From assembly GCA_900556935.1 (NCBI GenBank), contig USQL01000050.1, positions 1-16,624 of the forward strand: a DNA stretch of 16,624 nt, given 5' to 3'. The translations under genes were made by a program, and so were the position numbers. Below the pieces are notes generated by a model, which saw nothing but the letters and a program-made list of their open reading frames with translations, searched no databases and had not been told where the DNA came from. Positions 1 to 6,378 of the stretch are shown here, in pieces (the first letter of the stretch is position 1; each line of letters begins with the position of its first letter). Source of the stretch: an uncultured Eubacteriales bacterium. Its GTDB lineage: Bacteria; Bacillota; Clostridia; Oscillospirales; Oscillospiraceae.

Positions 1-17
1 GATTGCCACCGGCAATC
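1..17. terminator. Small perfect hairpin at window start, possible end of an upstream gene
   Basis: GATTGCC, a 3-base loop ACC, then GGCAATC form a perfect 7-bp stem. The bases after it (GTTGGATTTTGATT) are T-rich but not a clean U tract, so a terminator is only possible. It could equally be part of a dispersed intergenic repeat: the stretch 31-57, with a TGCG-CGA-CGCA mini-hairpin and GCACCGCCCCTACAGC, also has the look of repeat DNA. The rest of 18-124 shows no gene. Confidence 0.3.
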
Positions 18-124
18 GTTGGATTTTGATTCGCTGCGCGACGCACCGCCCCTACAGCATATTATCGAAATTTGTTCAAAGAATTTCAACTCGTGCAATT
101 GCCGTGGTTTTTTACAGATAATAC

Positions 125-153
125 TTGATTTCCGCAAATGTATTTGGTAAAAT
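125..153 (+). promoter_or_regulatory. Sigma-A promoter of the SPFH / zinc-ribbon / TPM operon
   Basis: TTGATT (125-130), a 17-base spacer and TAAAAT (148-153) give a good housekeeping promoter. The expected start near 160 leaves a leader of about 75 bases before the SPFH gene. I see no SigW-type or other alternative sigma signature, so if the operon is stress-induced this box alone does not show how. Confidence 0.7.
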
Positions 154-234
154 AGCCCGTAGAGAAGGGAGCTTAGGCACTGGTTCCCAAGAAAGGTTCC
201 TATATCTGATTTTCATTATAAAGGAGAGATTGCC

Positions 235-1557
235 ATGGGTCTTATCAAAGCTGCGCTGGCCTCTGCCGGCGGTGTCCTGGGCGACCAGTGGAAGGAATAT
301 TTTTATTGTGACGCGCTGCCGGAGACGGTTCTGGCGGTAAGGGGAAAGAAAAAGGTCTCCTCCCGGTCCTCCAATAAGGGAAACGACAATGTGATTACAA
401 ACGGTTCTGTCATTGCCGTGGCTGACGGGCAGTGTATGCTGATTGTGGACCAGGGCAAGGTGGCGGAAATCTGTGCCGAGCCCGGTGAGTTCGTATACGA
501 TGCCTCTACGGAGCCCAGCGTCTTCTCCGGTGCCTTGGGCCAGTCGGTGAAGGATACCTTCGCCGCCATGGGCCGACGCTTTACCTTCGGCGGTGATGTG
601 GCCAAGGACCAGAGAGTGTACTATATTAATACCAAGGAGCTCTTTGGCAACAAATACGGCACCCCCACGCCGGTGCCCTTCCGGGTGGTGGACGAGGACA
701 TCGGCTTCCGCACGCAGATTTCCATCCGCTGCTTTGGCGAGTATTCCTACCGCATCTGTGACCCTATCCTGTTCTATAAGAATGTGTGCAGCAACATCAC
801 CGACGAGTTCGTGAGGGACCGGCTGGACAGCATGTTAAAGTCCGAGCTCATGACGGCCCTGCAGCCCGCCTTTGGAAAGATGTCCGCCATGGGCATCAGC
901 TATACGGAGCTGCCGCTGCACACCATGGACATTGCCAACGCCCTGAATGAGGTCCTGTCCGAGCAGTGGCGCAAGAAGCGGGGACTGGAGGTTGTCTCCT
1001 TCGGCGTTTCCTCTGTCAGCGCCACCGAGGAGGACGAAAAGCGGCTGAAGGATATGCAGCAGTCTGTCTTCCTGGGCGGCGGCAACGCGGCCGCGGGCAG
1101 AATGGTGGACGCCACCGCCAATGCCATGGAAGCCGCCGCCAAGAATACGGCCACGGGGCCCATGATGGCCTTTGCGGGCATGAATATGGCCGGCTCCGCC
1201 GGTACTGGCAATATGCAGGGCCTGTTCCAGCAGAACGTGGGTGCCGCCTACCAGACCCCCGCTTCCAAGACGCCCGAACCCGCCGCGGAGGGCTGGACCT
1301 GCCCCAGTTGCAGAACCAAGGCAAGCGGCAACTTCTGCCCCGAGTGCGGCGCGAAAAAGCCGGAGGCGGGCTGGAAGTGCAGCTGTGGCACCGTCAATCA
1401 GGGAAAGTTCTGCAGCAACTGCGGCGCGAAACGGCCCGCGGCGGAGCCAAACTACAAGTGCAGCAAGTGCGGCTGGGTGCCGGAAGACCCCAAGCATCCG
1501 CCTAAGTTCTGCCCGGAGTGTGGCAATCGCTTTACGGATGCCGACATCATTTCCTGA
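235..1557 (+). CDS. SPFH-domain protein with three C-terminal zinc ribbons (YdjI-like)
   Basis: A 440-residue SPFH (stomatin/prohibitin/flotillin/HflK-C) protein of the group often named 'virion core protein' or YdjI. The opening (MGLIKAALASAGG, then DQWKEYFYCDALPETVL) and the GNDN...NGS.IAVADGQ stretch are typical of this family. SPFH-like sequence runs to about residue 290 and includes FGNKYGTPTPVPFR. A Gly/Ala/Met-rich linker follows, then three zinc ribbons: C356/C359/C368/C371, C382/C384/C393/C396 and C409/C412/C426/C429. There is no clear transmembrane helix, so membrane contact would be peripheral. The start is set by AAGGAG at 221-226, eight bases before ATG. In Bacillus subtilis YdjI belongs to the pspA-ydjG-ydjH-ydjI envelope-stress operon and helps bring PspA to the membrane (family knowledge). 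Here it is first in its operon and a PspA gene is not visible. Exact function in this organism is inferred. Confidence 0.92.
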   Translation: MGLIKAALASAGGVLGDQWKEYFYCDALPETVLAVRGKKKVSSRSSNKGNDNVITNGSVIAVADGQCMLIVDQGKVAEICAEPGEFVYDASTEPSVFSGALGQSVKDTFAAMGRRFTFGGDVAKDQRVYYINTKELFGNKYGTPTPVPFRVVDEDIGFRTQISIRCFGEYSYRICDPILFYKNVCSNITDEFVRDRLDSMLKSELMTALQPAFGKMSAMGISYTELPLHTMDIANALNEVLSEQWRKKRGLEVVSFGVSSVSATEEDEKRLKDMQQSVFLGGGNAAAGRMVDATANAMEAAAKNTATGPMMAFAGMNMAGSAGTGNMQGLFQQNVGAAYQTPASKTPEPAAEGWTCPSCRTKASGNFCPECGAKKPEAGWKCSCGTVNQGKFCSNCGAKRPAAEPNYKCSKCGWVPEDPKHPPKFCPECGNRFTDADIIS

Positions 1558-1589
1558 GGGAACACCCTCCTTCAGAAAGGGGAGATTTT

Positions 1590-2696
1590 ATGCCTGAAAC
1601 GGTAGTCAACTATAAATGCCCGGCCTGTACGGGCCCCCTGCATTTTTCCTCCCAGTCCGGGAAGCTGGAGTGCGACTATTGCGGAAGCTCCTACACCCTG
1701 GATGAAATCGAGGCCATGCAGTCCCAAAAGACAGGGGAGGCGGAAAAGGCCTTTGAGGAGGCGGAAAACCAGCCTCAAACCCAGGCAACCTGGGATTTGT
1801 CCCAGGCGGGCACCGAGTGGGGCGACGAGGAACAGAAGCTGCGGGCCTACTCCTGCCCCCAGTGCGGCGCGGAGCTCATCTGCGAGGAGACCACCGCCGC
1901 AACCTCCTGCCCCTATTGCGGCAACCCCACGGTGATTCCCGGCCAGCTGTCCGGGTCCAGAAAGCCGGATTACATCATCCCCTTTGCCAAGAGCAAGGAG
2001 GACGCGATTGCGGCGCTGAAAAAGCACTACAGCCACAAGCCCATTCTGCCCAAGGCATTCCACGCGGAAAGCCATCTCCAGGAGGTCAAGGGCGTGTATG
2101 TGCCCTTCTGGCTGTTCGATGCTCGGGTGGACGCGGATATGCGCTTCAACGCCACCCGCTCCCACAGCCACACCACCCCGGATGAAATCATTACGGAGAC
2201 GGACCACTTCCTGGTCCACCGCCAGGGCTCTCTGGAGTTTGAAAAAATCCCCGTGGACGGCGCTTCCAAAATGCCGGACAGCCACATGGATGCCATCGAG
2301 CCCTACGAGTACGGAGACCTGAAGCCCTTTGCCCTTTCCTACTTACCCGGCTTTTTTGCGGATAAGTACGATGTGACCAAGGAGGAGAGCCAGAAGCGGG
2401 CCAACCTTCGCTGCCAGCGCAGCACGGAAAACGCTCTGCGCAATACGGTCCTGGGCTATGAGACCTGTGTGCCCGCAGGCAAGAACGTCCAGGTGCATCC
2501 CAAGGCCGTCAAGTATGCGCTGCTCCCGGTGTGGCTGCTCTCCACCCAGTGGAACGGGAAGAACTATCTGTTTGCCATGAACGGCCAGACCGGAAAGCTC
2601 ATCGGTGACCTGCCCATTGATAAAAAGCGTCTCTGGGCCTATCTCGGCATCGCCTTCGCCGCGGCCTCGGCGCTGCTGGGCTGGCTGTTTATCTAA
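1590..2696 (+). CDS. Double zinc-ribbon protein with C-terminal membrane anchor (YdjG-like)
   Basis: A 368-residue protein with two TFIIB-type zinc ribbons in its N-terminal third: C10/C13/C28/C31 and C89/C92/C107/C110, separated by a Glu/Gln-rich helical stretch. The middle (about 120-345) is a soluble domain of unknown function that contains PFWLFDARVDADM and a YLPGFFADKYDV motif, as in YdjG homologues. A single hydrophobic helix (about 348-368) ends the protein, so it is probably tail-anchored with the ribbons in the cytoplasm. I chose the ATG at 1590 because it follows AAAGGGGAG; the frame is open further upstream to 1518, but that extension overlaps the SPFH gene and lacks family similarity. 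The gap to the SPFH gene is 32 bases, so cotranscription is likely. In Bacillus the YdjG protein works with YdjH and YdjI in the PspA membrane-stress response; a role here is inferred. Confidence 0.87.
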   Translation: MPETVVNYKCPACTGPLHFSSQSGKLECDYCGSSYTLDEIEAMQSQKTGEAEKAFEEAENQPQTQATWDLSQAGTEWGDEEQKLRAYSCPQCGAELICEETTAATSCPYCGNPTVIPGQLSGSRKPDYIIPFAKSKEDAIAALKKHYSHKPILPKAFHAESHLQEVKGVYVPFWLFDARVDADMRFNATRSHSHTTPDEIITETDHFLVHRQGSLEFEKIPVDGASKMPDSHMDAIEPYEYGDLKPFALSYLPGFFADKYDVTKEESQKRANLRCQRSTENALRNTVLGYETCVPAGKNVQVHPKAVKYALLPVWLLSTQWNGKNYLFAMNGQTGKLIGDLPIDKKRLWAYLGIAFAAASALLGWLFI

Positions 2697-2708
2697 GGAG
2701 GCGGGGCT

Positions 2709-3560
2709 ATGAAAACAAGACGTTTCCTTCTATGGATCCTTGCGTTGGTGCTGCTGCTGACGGTTCCGATGGCGGCGTTTGCCGCTGCCGACGATTCCGA
2801 TGCCCAGCTGCGCTATGTGACCGATGCCTCCAACCTGCTGACTGAGGAGCAGGAAGCGGCCCTGGAGGCAAGAGCCCAGGAAATCAGCCAGGAGTATGAA
2901 TTCAGTGTGTACATCATTGCCCTGGATGATTACCGGGTCTATTCCACACAGTCCGATTTCTGGGATGCCAGTGTGGAGATTTACGAATCCTACGATTTGG
3001 GCTGGGGCGAGGAGAAGGCCGGTGCCTTCCTGATGCTCAGCATGCAGGAACGGGATTTTTGCCTGCACTTCAACTCGGACCGGGCGGATTACGCCTTTAC
3101 GGAGGCGGGCCGGGACAAAATCGAGGACCGGGTGGTTCCCTACCTCCGGGAGAATGACTACTATGGCGGCTTTAATGAGTATTTAAACTGCTGCCAGGAG
3201 TATCTGGAGGCCGCCCGAAACGGGAGCCCCATCGGGGAAGGGGAGCACAGCCGGAACGAAAGCGACCCGGCTGTGGATACCGCGGTGAACATTGTGTTCT
3301 TCTGTCTGCCGGGACTGTTTGCGGCCGCGGTGACGGCGGTGGTTCTGATTGTTCCCATGCGCTCCGCCGGGACCAAAAACCAAGCGGATGACTATGCGGT
3401 GCCGGGCTCCATGCGTCTGAACCGCCAGTCGGACCTGTTCCTCCGCCGCACGGTTACCCGGACTCCCCGCCAGAAGGAGCAGTCCAGCGCCTCCTCCGGC
3501 GGCAGTATCTCCACCAGCCATTCTACCGGCAGCCATTCCGGAAGAACAGGAAAATTCTAA
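2709..3560 (+). CDS. TPM-domain membrane protein (YdjH/YgcG-like)
   Basis: A 283-residue secreted and membrane-anchored protein. It opens with a signal peptide (MKTRRFLLWILALVLLL..., likely cut after AFA near residue 26), followed by a TPM domain at about 35-175 (YVTDASNLLTEEQEAALE, then a region with LGWGEEKAGAFLMLSM and a Tyr-rich end). One transmembrane helix spans about 195-217, and a Ser/Gly/Thr-rich tail (SSGGSISTSHSTGSHSG) ends it. TPM domains are found in plant TLP18.3 and bacterial YgcG/BA42 proteins and are extracytoplasmic here. The start follows TAAGGAGG, which overlaps the previous stop codon, so translation is probably coupled. Position and architecture match YdjH of the Bacillus pspA-ydjGHI operon. 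Whether the domain has phosphatase activity or only a structural role is not known from the sequence. It is last in the operon and is followed directly by a strong terminator. Confidence 0.86.
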   Translation: MKTRRFLLWILALVLLLTVPMAAFAAADDSDAQLRYVTDASNLLTEEQEAALEARAQEISQEYEFSVYIIALDDYRVYSTQSDFWDASVEIYESYDLGWGEEKAGAFLMLSMQERDFCLHFNSDRADYAFTEAGRDKIEDRVVPYLRENDYYGGFNEYLNCCQEYLEAARNGSPIGEGEHSRNESDPAVDTAVNIVFFCLPGLFAAAVTAVVLIVPMRSAGTKNQADDYAVPGSMRLNRQSDLFLRRTVTRTPRQKEQSSASSGGSISTSHSTGSHSGRTGKF

Positions 3561-3567
3561 CAGGCGG

Positions 3568-3604
3568 ATGCCCGCTGCGCCAAAATGCAGCGGGCATTTT
3601 CTTT
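3568..3604 (+). terminator. Intrinsic terminator of the SPFH/TPM operon
   Basis: An 11-bp perfect stem, ATGCCCGCTGC (3568-3578) with GCAGCGGGCAT (3587-3597), an 8-base loop and a T-rich run to 3604. It lies eight bases past the TPM stop codon and separates this operon from the MATE gene. Confidence 0.88.
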
Positions 3605-3661
3605 CGCTATTTTGCGCAATGGCGTGCCGGAATTACAGCCGCATTTTGTATCAATCAGACT

Positions 3662-3690
3662 TTGACATTTATATAGAACGGATGTATAAT
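3662..3690 (+). promoter_or_regulatory. Perfect-consensus sigma-A promoter of the MATE exporter gene
   Basis: TTGACA (3662-3667), a 17-base spacer and TATAAT (3685-3690) match the sigma-A consensus at all twelve positions with the ideal spacing. The expected transcript start is near 3697, about 40 bases before the coding region. Such a strong core promoter usually needs restraint; the most obvious place for an operator would be 3668-3710, but I see no convincing palindrome there. Confidence 0.88.
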
Positions 3691-3737
3691 AACTCCGTTT
3701 TGTATTTTTGCTTGTGCGAGGAGAAAGTACGGTTTTT

Positions 3738-5108
3738 ATGATGCGAAAGGAAAGAAATATGCTTTCAGGCCCCCTGGCCTGGCCCCTGGTAACCTATGCC
3801 ATCCCCATTATGCTCACCAGCATTTTGCAGCTTCTGTTCAACGCGGCGGACCTGGTGGTGGTGGGCAGATATTGCGGCAGTACCTCTGTGGCGGCGGTTG
3901 GCTCCACCGGTGCCATCACCAATCTGATTATCAATCTTTTCATCGGCCTTTCCGTAGGGGCCGGTGTGGCCGTGGCCCACGGCATCGGCAGCCGGGAGAG
4001 CGAGACGGTTTTCCGCACGGTCCATACGGCGGTGCCTCTGGCCACCCTCAGCGGCATCTTCCTGACGGTGGTTGGCGTGGCCTTTTCGGGAAAAATTCTC
4101 CGGGCCATGTCCACGCCGGAGGATGTGCTGCCCCTGTCCAAGATGTATATGGAGATTTACTTCCTGGGCATCACCTTCAATATGGTCTATAACTTCTGCG
4201 CCTCCATGATTCGGGCGGTGGGAGACACCAAAACGCCCCTGGTGATTCTGACGGCGGCGGGTATTTTGAATGTAATTCTGAATATTGTGTTTGTCAAGTT
4301 CGGCGGCATGAATGTGGACGGCGTGGCCTGGGCGACCATCCTCTCCGAGGGGCTTTCCGCGGTGGCCATTGTCTGGGTTATGACCCGGCGGAAGGATGCC
4401 TGCCACCTGGAGCTCCGCAAGGCCCATATCTACAAGGAACCCCTGATGAAGATGATTCGCATCGGTGTCCCGGCGGGCATCCAGAGCTCCATGTTCTCCG
4501 CCTCCAATGTGGCGCTGCAGTCGGCGGTGAATACCTTTGGCTCTGTGGCCGTCTCCGGAAACGCGGCGGTTTCCAATCTGGAGGGCTTTATGTACGTGAT
4601 TGAAAATGCCTTCCACCAGACTGCCGTGAACTATGTGGGCCAGAACTGCGGCGCGATGCAGTTTAAAAGGGTCAAGAAAATCACGGTTTTGTGTATGGTC
4701 TATGCCATTATCGCGGGGCTGGTCGCCGGATTTACCATGTATGCCTTTGGTCCCCAGCTGCTGAGCCTGTATATTACGGACTCCCAGGAGGCCATCGCCA
4801 TCGGCATGGACCGCATGAAAGTAGATATCCTGCCCTATTTCCTCTTCGGTATGCAGGATGTGTTCACCGGTGTGCTGCGTGGCATGGGCGCGTCCTTCCT
4901 GTCCATGATTCTCACGGTGCTGGGCATCTGCGGCATTCGAATTCTGTGGATCAACACGGTTTTCCAGATTCCCGCCTACCACACCCAGCCCATCCTCTAC
5001 ATCTCCTACCCCTTGTCCTGGACCATCACCTTCATCGCCCAGGCCATCGCCTTCTTCCTGGTCTTCCGCAAGGTACGCCGCCAGGCGGAGAGAAAAGAGG
5101 ACGTTTAA
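3738..5108 (+). CDS. MATE-family multidrug/cation antiporter
   Basis: A polytopic exporter of about 456 residues, the usual MATE length, with around twelve hydrophobic helices in two similar halves. The family pattern appears at the start, GPLAWPLVTYAIPIML followed by LLFNAADLVVVGRY and VAAVGSTG; the second half has IGVPAGIQSSMFSASN and a late MGASFLSMI helix. MATE proteins in clostridia export drugs or metabolites in exchange for Na+ or H+; the substrate cannot be read from sequence. Start choice is uncertain. ATG 3738 has AGGAG at 3719-3723 (14-base spacing); ATG 3759 has AAAGGA at well-placed spacing and begins right at the family-conserved MLSGPL; TTG 3708 is also in frame. All give a complete protein. 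No MarR or TetR regulator lies next to it. The gene stands alone, between a terminator upstream and a hairpin element downstream. Confidence 0.93.
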   Translation: MMRKERNMLSGPLAWPLVTYAIPIMLTSILQLLFNAADLVVVGRYCGSTSVAAVGSTGAITNLIINLFIGLSVGAGVAVAHGIGSRESETVFRTVHTAVPLATLSGIFLTVVGVAFSGKILRAMSTPEDVLPLSKMYMEIYFLGITFNMVYNFCASMIRAVGDTKTPLVILTAAGILNVILNIVFVKFGGMNVDGVAWATILSEGLSAVAIVWVMTRRKDACHLELRKAHIYKEPLMKMIRIGVPAGIQSSMFSASNVALQSAVNTFGSVAVSGNAAVSNLEGFMYVIENAFHQTAVNYVGQNCGAMQFKRVKKITVLCMVYAIIAGLVAGFTMYAFGPQLLSLYITDSQEAIAIGMDRMKVDILPYFLFGMQDVFTGVLRGMGASFLSMILTVLGICGIRILWINTVFQIPAYHTQPILYISYPLSWTITFIAQAIAFFLVFRKVRRQAERKEDV

Positions 5109-5124
5109 GAAAGTCAAAAATCTG

Positions 5125-5215
5125 GGGCTGTTAGAAAAGCATGTCGCTGCGAACCAGTGACCGATGACACTGGTTCGCAATGACAGGTTGTTTTCTAACA
5201 GCCCTCAATTTTTTC
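5125..5215 (+). terminator. Long nested hairpin: terminator with a palindromic repeat in its loop
   Basis: The outer arms GGGCTGTTAGAAAA (5125-5138) and TTTTCTAACAGCCC (5191-5204) pair perfectly over 14 bp and are followed by TCAATTTTTTC, which fits an intrinsic terminator for the MATE gene. Inside lies a second hairpin: TGTCGCTGCGAACCAGTG (5142-5159) against CACTGGTTCGCAATGACA (5168-5185), 16 of 18 pairs Watson-Crick plus one possible G-U, with an 8-base loop. The inner unit resembles the 'CATTGCGAACCAGTG' palindromes I recall as dispersed intergenic repeats in gut clostridia. The arrangement suggests a terminator that received a repeat in its loop, but the whole could also be one mobile palindromic unit. 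Confidence 0.75.
5142..5185. repeat. Candidate dispersed palindromic (MITE-like) repeat
   Basis: This is the inner 18-bp imperfect palindrome of the nested hairpin, built around GCGAACCAGTG and CACTGGTTCGC. No transposase or target-site duplication is visible and there is only one copy in the window, so its repeat nature rests on resemblance to known clostridial intergenic palindromes. Confidence 0.45.
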
Positions 5216-5251
5216 GGGAAAATACGTCTGGGACTTCTGAATCAAGATGGG

Positions 5252-5280
5252 TTGTTTTCTTTCCATAGATATGGTAATAT
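5252..5280 (+). promoter_or_regulatory. Probable sigma-A promoter of the acyltransferase gene
   Basis: TTGTTT (5252-5257), a 17-base spacer and TAATAT (5275-5280) form a moderate promoter. The start would be near 5287, leaving a leader of about 65 bases. An imperfect 20-base palindrome (5290-5309, half-sites ATCCATTTCT and GGAAACGGAT, 8 of 10 symmetric) begins just past the predicted start and could be an operator. The 11-mer GGTTGTTTTCT that contains the -35 box also occurs at 5186-5196. Confidence 0.55.
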
Positions 5281-5351
5281 GATTCCATAATCCATTTCTG
5301 GAAACGGATGGACGGACAAGGGATAGCCTGTGAAAGAGAGGATCTGACGAA

Positions 5352-6326
5352 ATGAAGAATACGATTGGGAACCGATATGATTGGTTGAAAGTTACCGCTA
5401 CGGTCCTGGTGGTGCTGGCCCACGCGTCGAGAATGTATACGGGATTCGGGGTTGTCAACCCGGCGGTTGGCAGTCCACTGTTGGCAGGGCTCACGGACCT
5501 CATTTATTCCTTTCATATGCCGCTGTTTCTTTTTCTGTCGGGTGCTGTTTACTCCATGTGCGTTCTGGATTTGGGAAAGTATGGTGACACCGGAAAATTT
5601 TTGAGAAATAAGGCAAAAAGATTGCTGATTCCCTATTTCGCGTTTGGATTTTTCTATGTCGCCCCGGTGATGTGCCTACTGGGCTTTGACGGGCGGGACT
5701 ATTTTTCCTACTGCTTGGATGGGATTCTCCTGGCGCGGGACTCCAGGCATCTGTGGTATTTGCTGGTTCTGTTTTGGATATTTGCCGCCTGCGCATTGGG
5801 CAGCAAGCTGCCCATGAAGCCAAACAGCATCTTGGTGTGGCTGGTGCTGGCGCGCTTTTCCTATTATGCGGGGGACTACTCGCCAACCCTTTGCCTGAAC
5901 AGGGTGATTTTGTATGCCCACTATTTTGTGGCAGGGTACATCGTGAACAAATACAAGGAGAAATCCACAGCCGTCTGCGGAAAGTCGTTGATTTTGCTGC
6001 TGCTGGCCGGGATTTTTGGGGTGGCGTATGTCAAAAAATATGAGCTGACCTGTGCCTATGCTATGATTCTGCTGCTCTTCGGAATCAGCGGCTATCTCCC
6101 GGCGGGGGAGAGCAGCAGGGTGTTCCGGGGGCTCAAAAAGAACAGCTTTGGTATTTATCTGTTCCATCCGATGGTGATTTATGTCCTGTTCTATCTGTTC
6201 GGCCAGGCGGAAACAAACCCCTATTGCCTGTGCTTTGGCATTGCGGCGGTCTCGTTCGTCCTTTCCGTGGGCCTTACGGAATTGGTCAGGAAGCTGCATC
6301 TTGGAATCCTGATTGGAGAATCATAA
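5352..6326 (+). CDS. Acyltransferase-3 family integral membrane protein
   Basis: A 324-residue, highly hydrophobic protein of the acyltransferase-3 (AT3/OafA-NolL) family, with about ten helices. The family's opening pattern is present: NRYDWLKVTATVLVVLAHAS with the conserved His at residue 24, then YSFHMPLFLFLSGA (His55), and near the end GIYLFHPMVIYVLFY. These enzymes move acetyl or other acyl groups from the cytoplasm to sugars, lipids or peptidoglycan at the cell surface; no extra extracytoplasmic SGNH domain is fused here, and the acceptor is unknown. The start ATG is preceded by GAGAGG at about 10-base spacing. No glycosyltransferase or polysaccharide genes are beside it, so it appears to be an orphan. 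Its codons look more A/T-ended than those of the flanking MATE and rlmB genes, which hints at a separate origin, although membrane content may explain part of that. Confidence 0.9.
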   Translation: MKNTIGNRYDWLKVTATVLVVLAHASRMYTGFGVVNPAVGSPLLAGLTDLIYSFHMPLFLFLSGAVYSMCVLDLGKYGDTGKFLRNKAKRLLIPYFAFGFFYVAPVMCLLGFDGRDYFSYCLDGILLARDSRHLWYLLVLFWIFAACALGSKLPMKPNSILVWLVLARFSYYAGDYSPTLCLNRVILYAHYFVAGYIVNKYKEKSTAVCGKSLILLLLAGIFGVAYVKKYELTCAYAMILLLFGISGYLPAGESSRVFRGLKKNSFGIYLFHPMVIYVLFYLFGQAETNPYCLCFGIAAVSFVLSVGLTELVRKLHLGILIGES

Positions 6327-6372
6327 AAAAATACTGCCGTGTCTGAGAAAATCAAACACGGCAGATTTTTTT
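6325..6372. terminator. Bidirectional terminator between convergent genes
   Basis: A 9-bp stem, CTGCCGTGT (6334-6342) with ACACGGCAG (6356-6364), is flanked by seven A on the left (6325-6331) and seven T on the right (6366-6372). It can therefore end transcription of the acyltransferase gene from the left and of the rlmB operon from the right. Confidence 0.88.
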
Positions 6373-6378
6373 GAAATA

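Noticed and set aside
1518..1589. Upstream extension of the YdjG-like gene to an ATG at 1518
   Set aside because: It overlaps the SPFH gene, lacks a ribosome site and adds no family-like residues; the ATG at 1590 follows AAAGGGGAG.
3765..5180. A 471-codon open frame antisense to the MATE gene
   Set aside because: It mirrors the codon bias of the exporter, is rich in His, Gln and Gly with no recognisable domain, and has no promoter or ribosome site; the plus-strand protein is a clear family member.
5205..5351. Possible riboswitch or small RNA before the acyltransferase gene
   Set aside because: Only one short imperfect palindrome and a promoter are visible; no conserved riboswitch core that I recognise.
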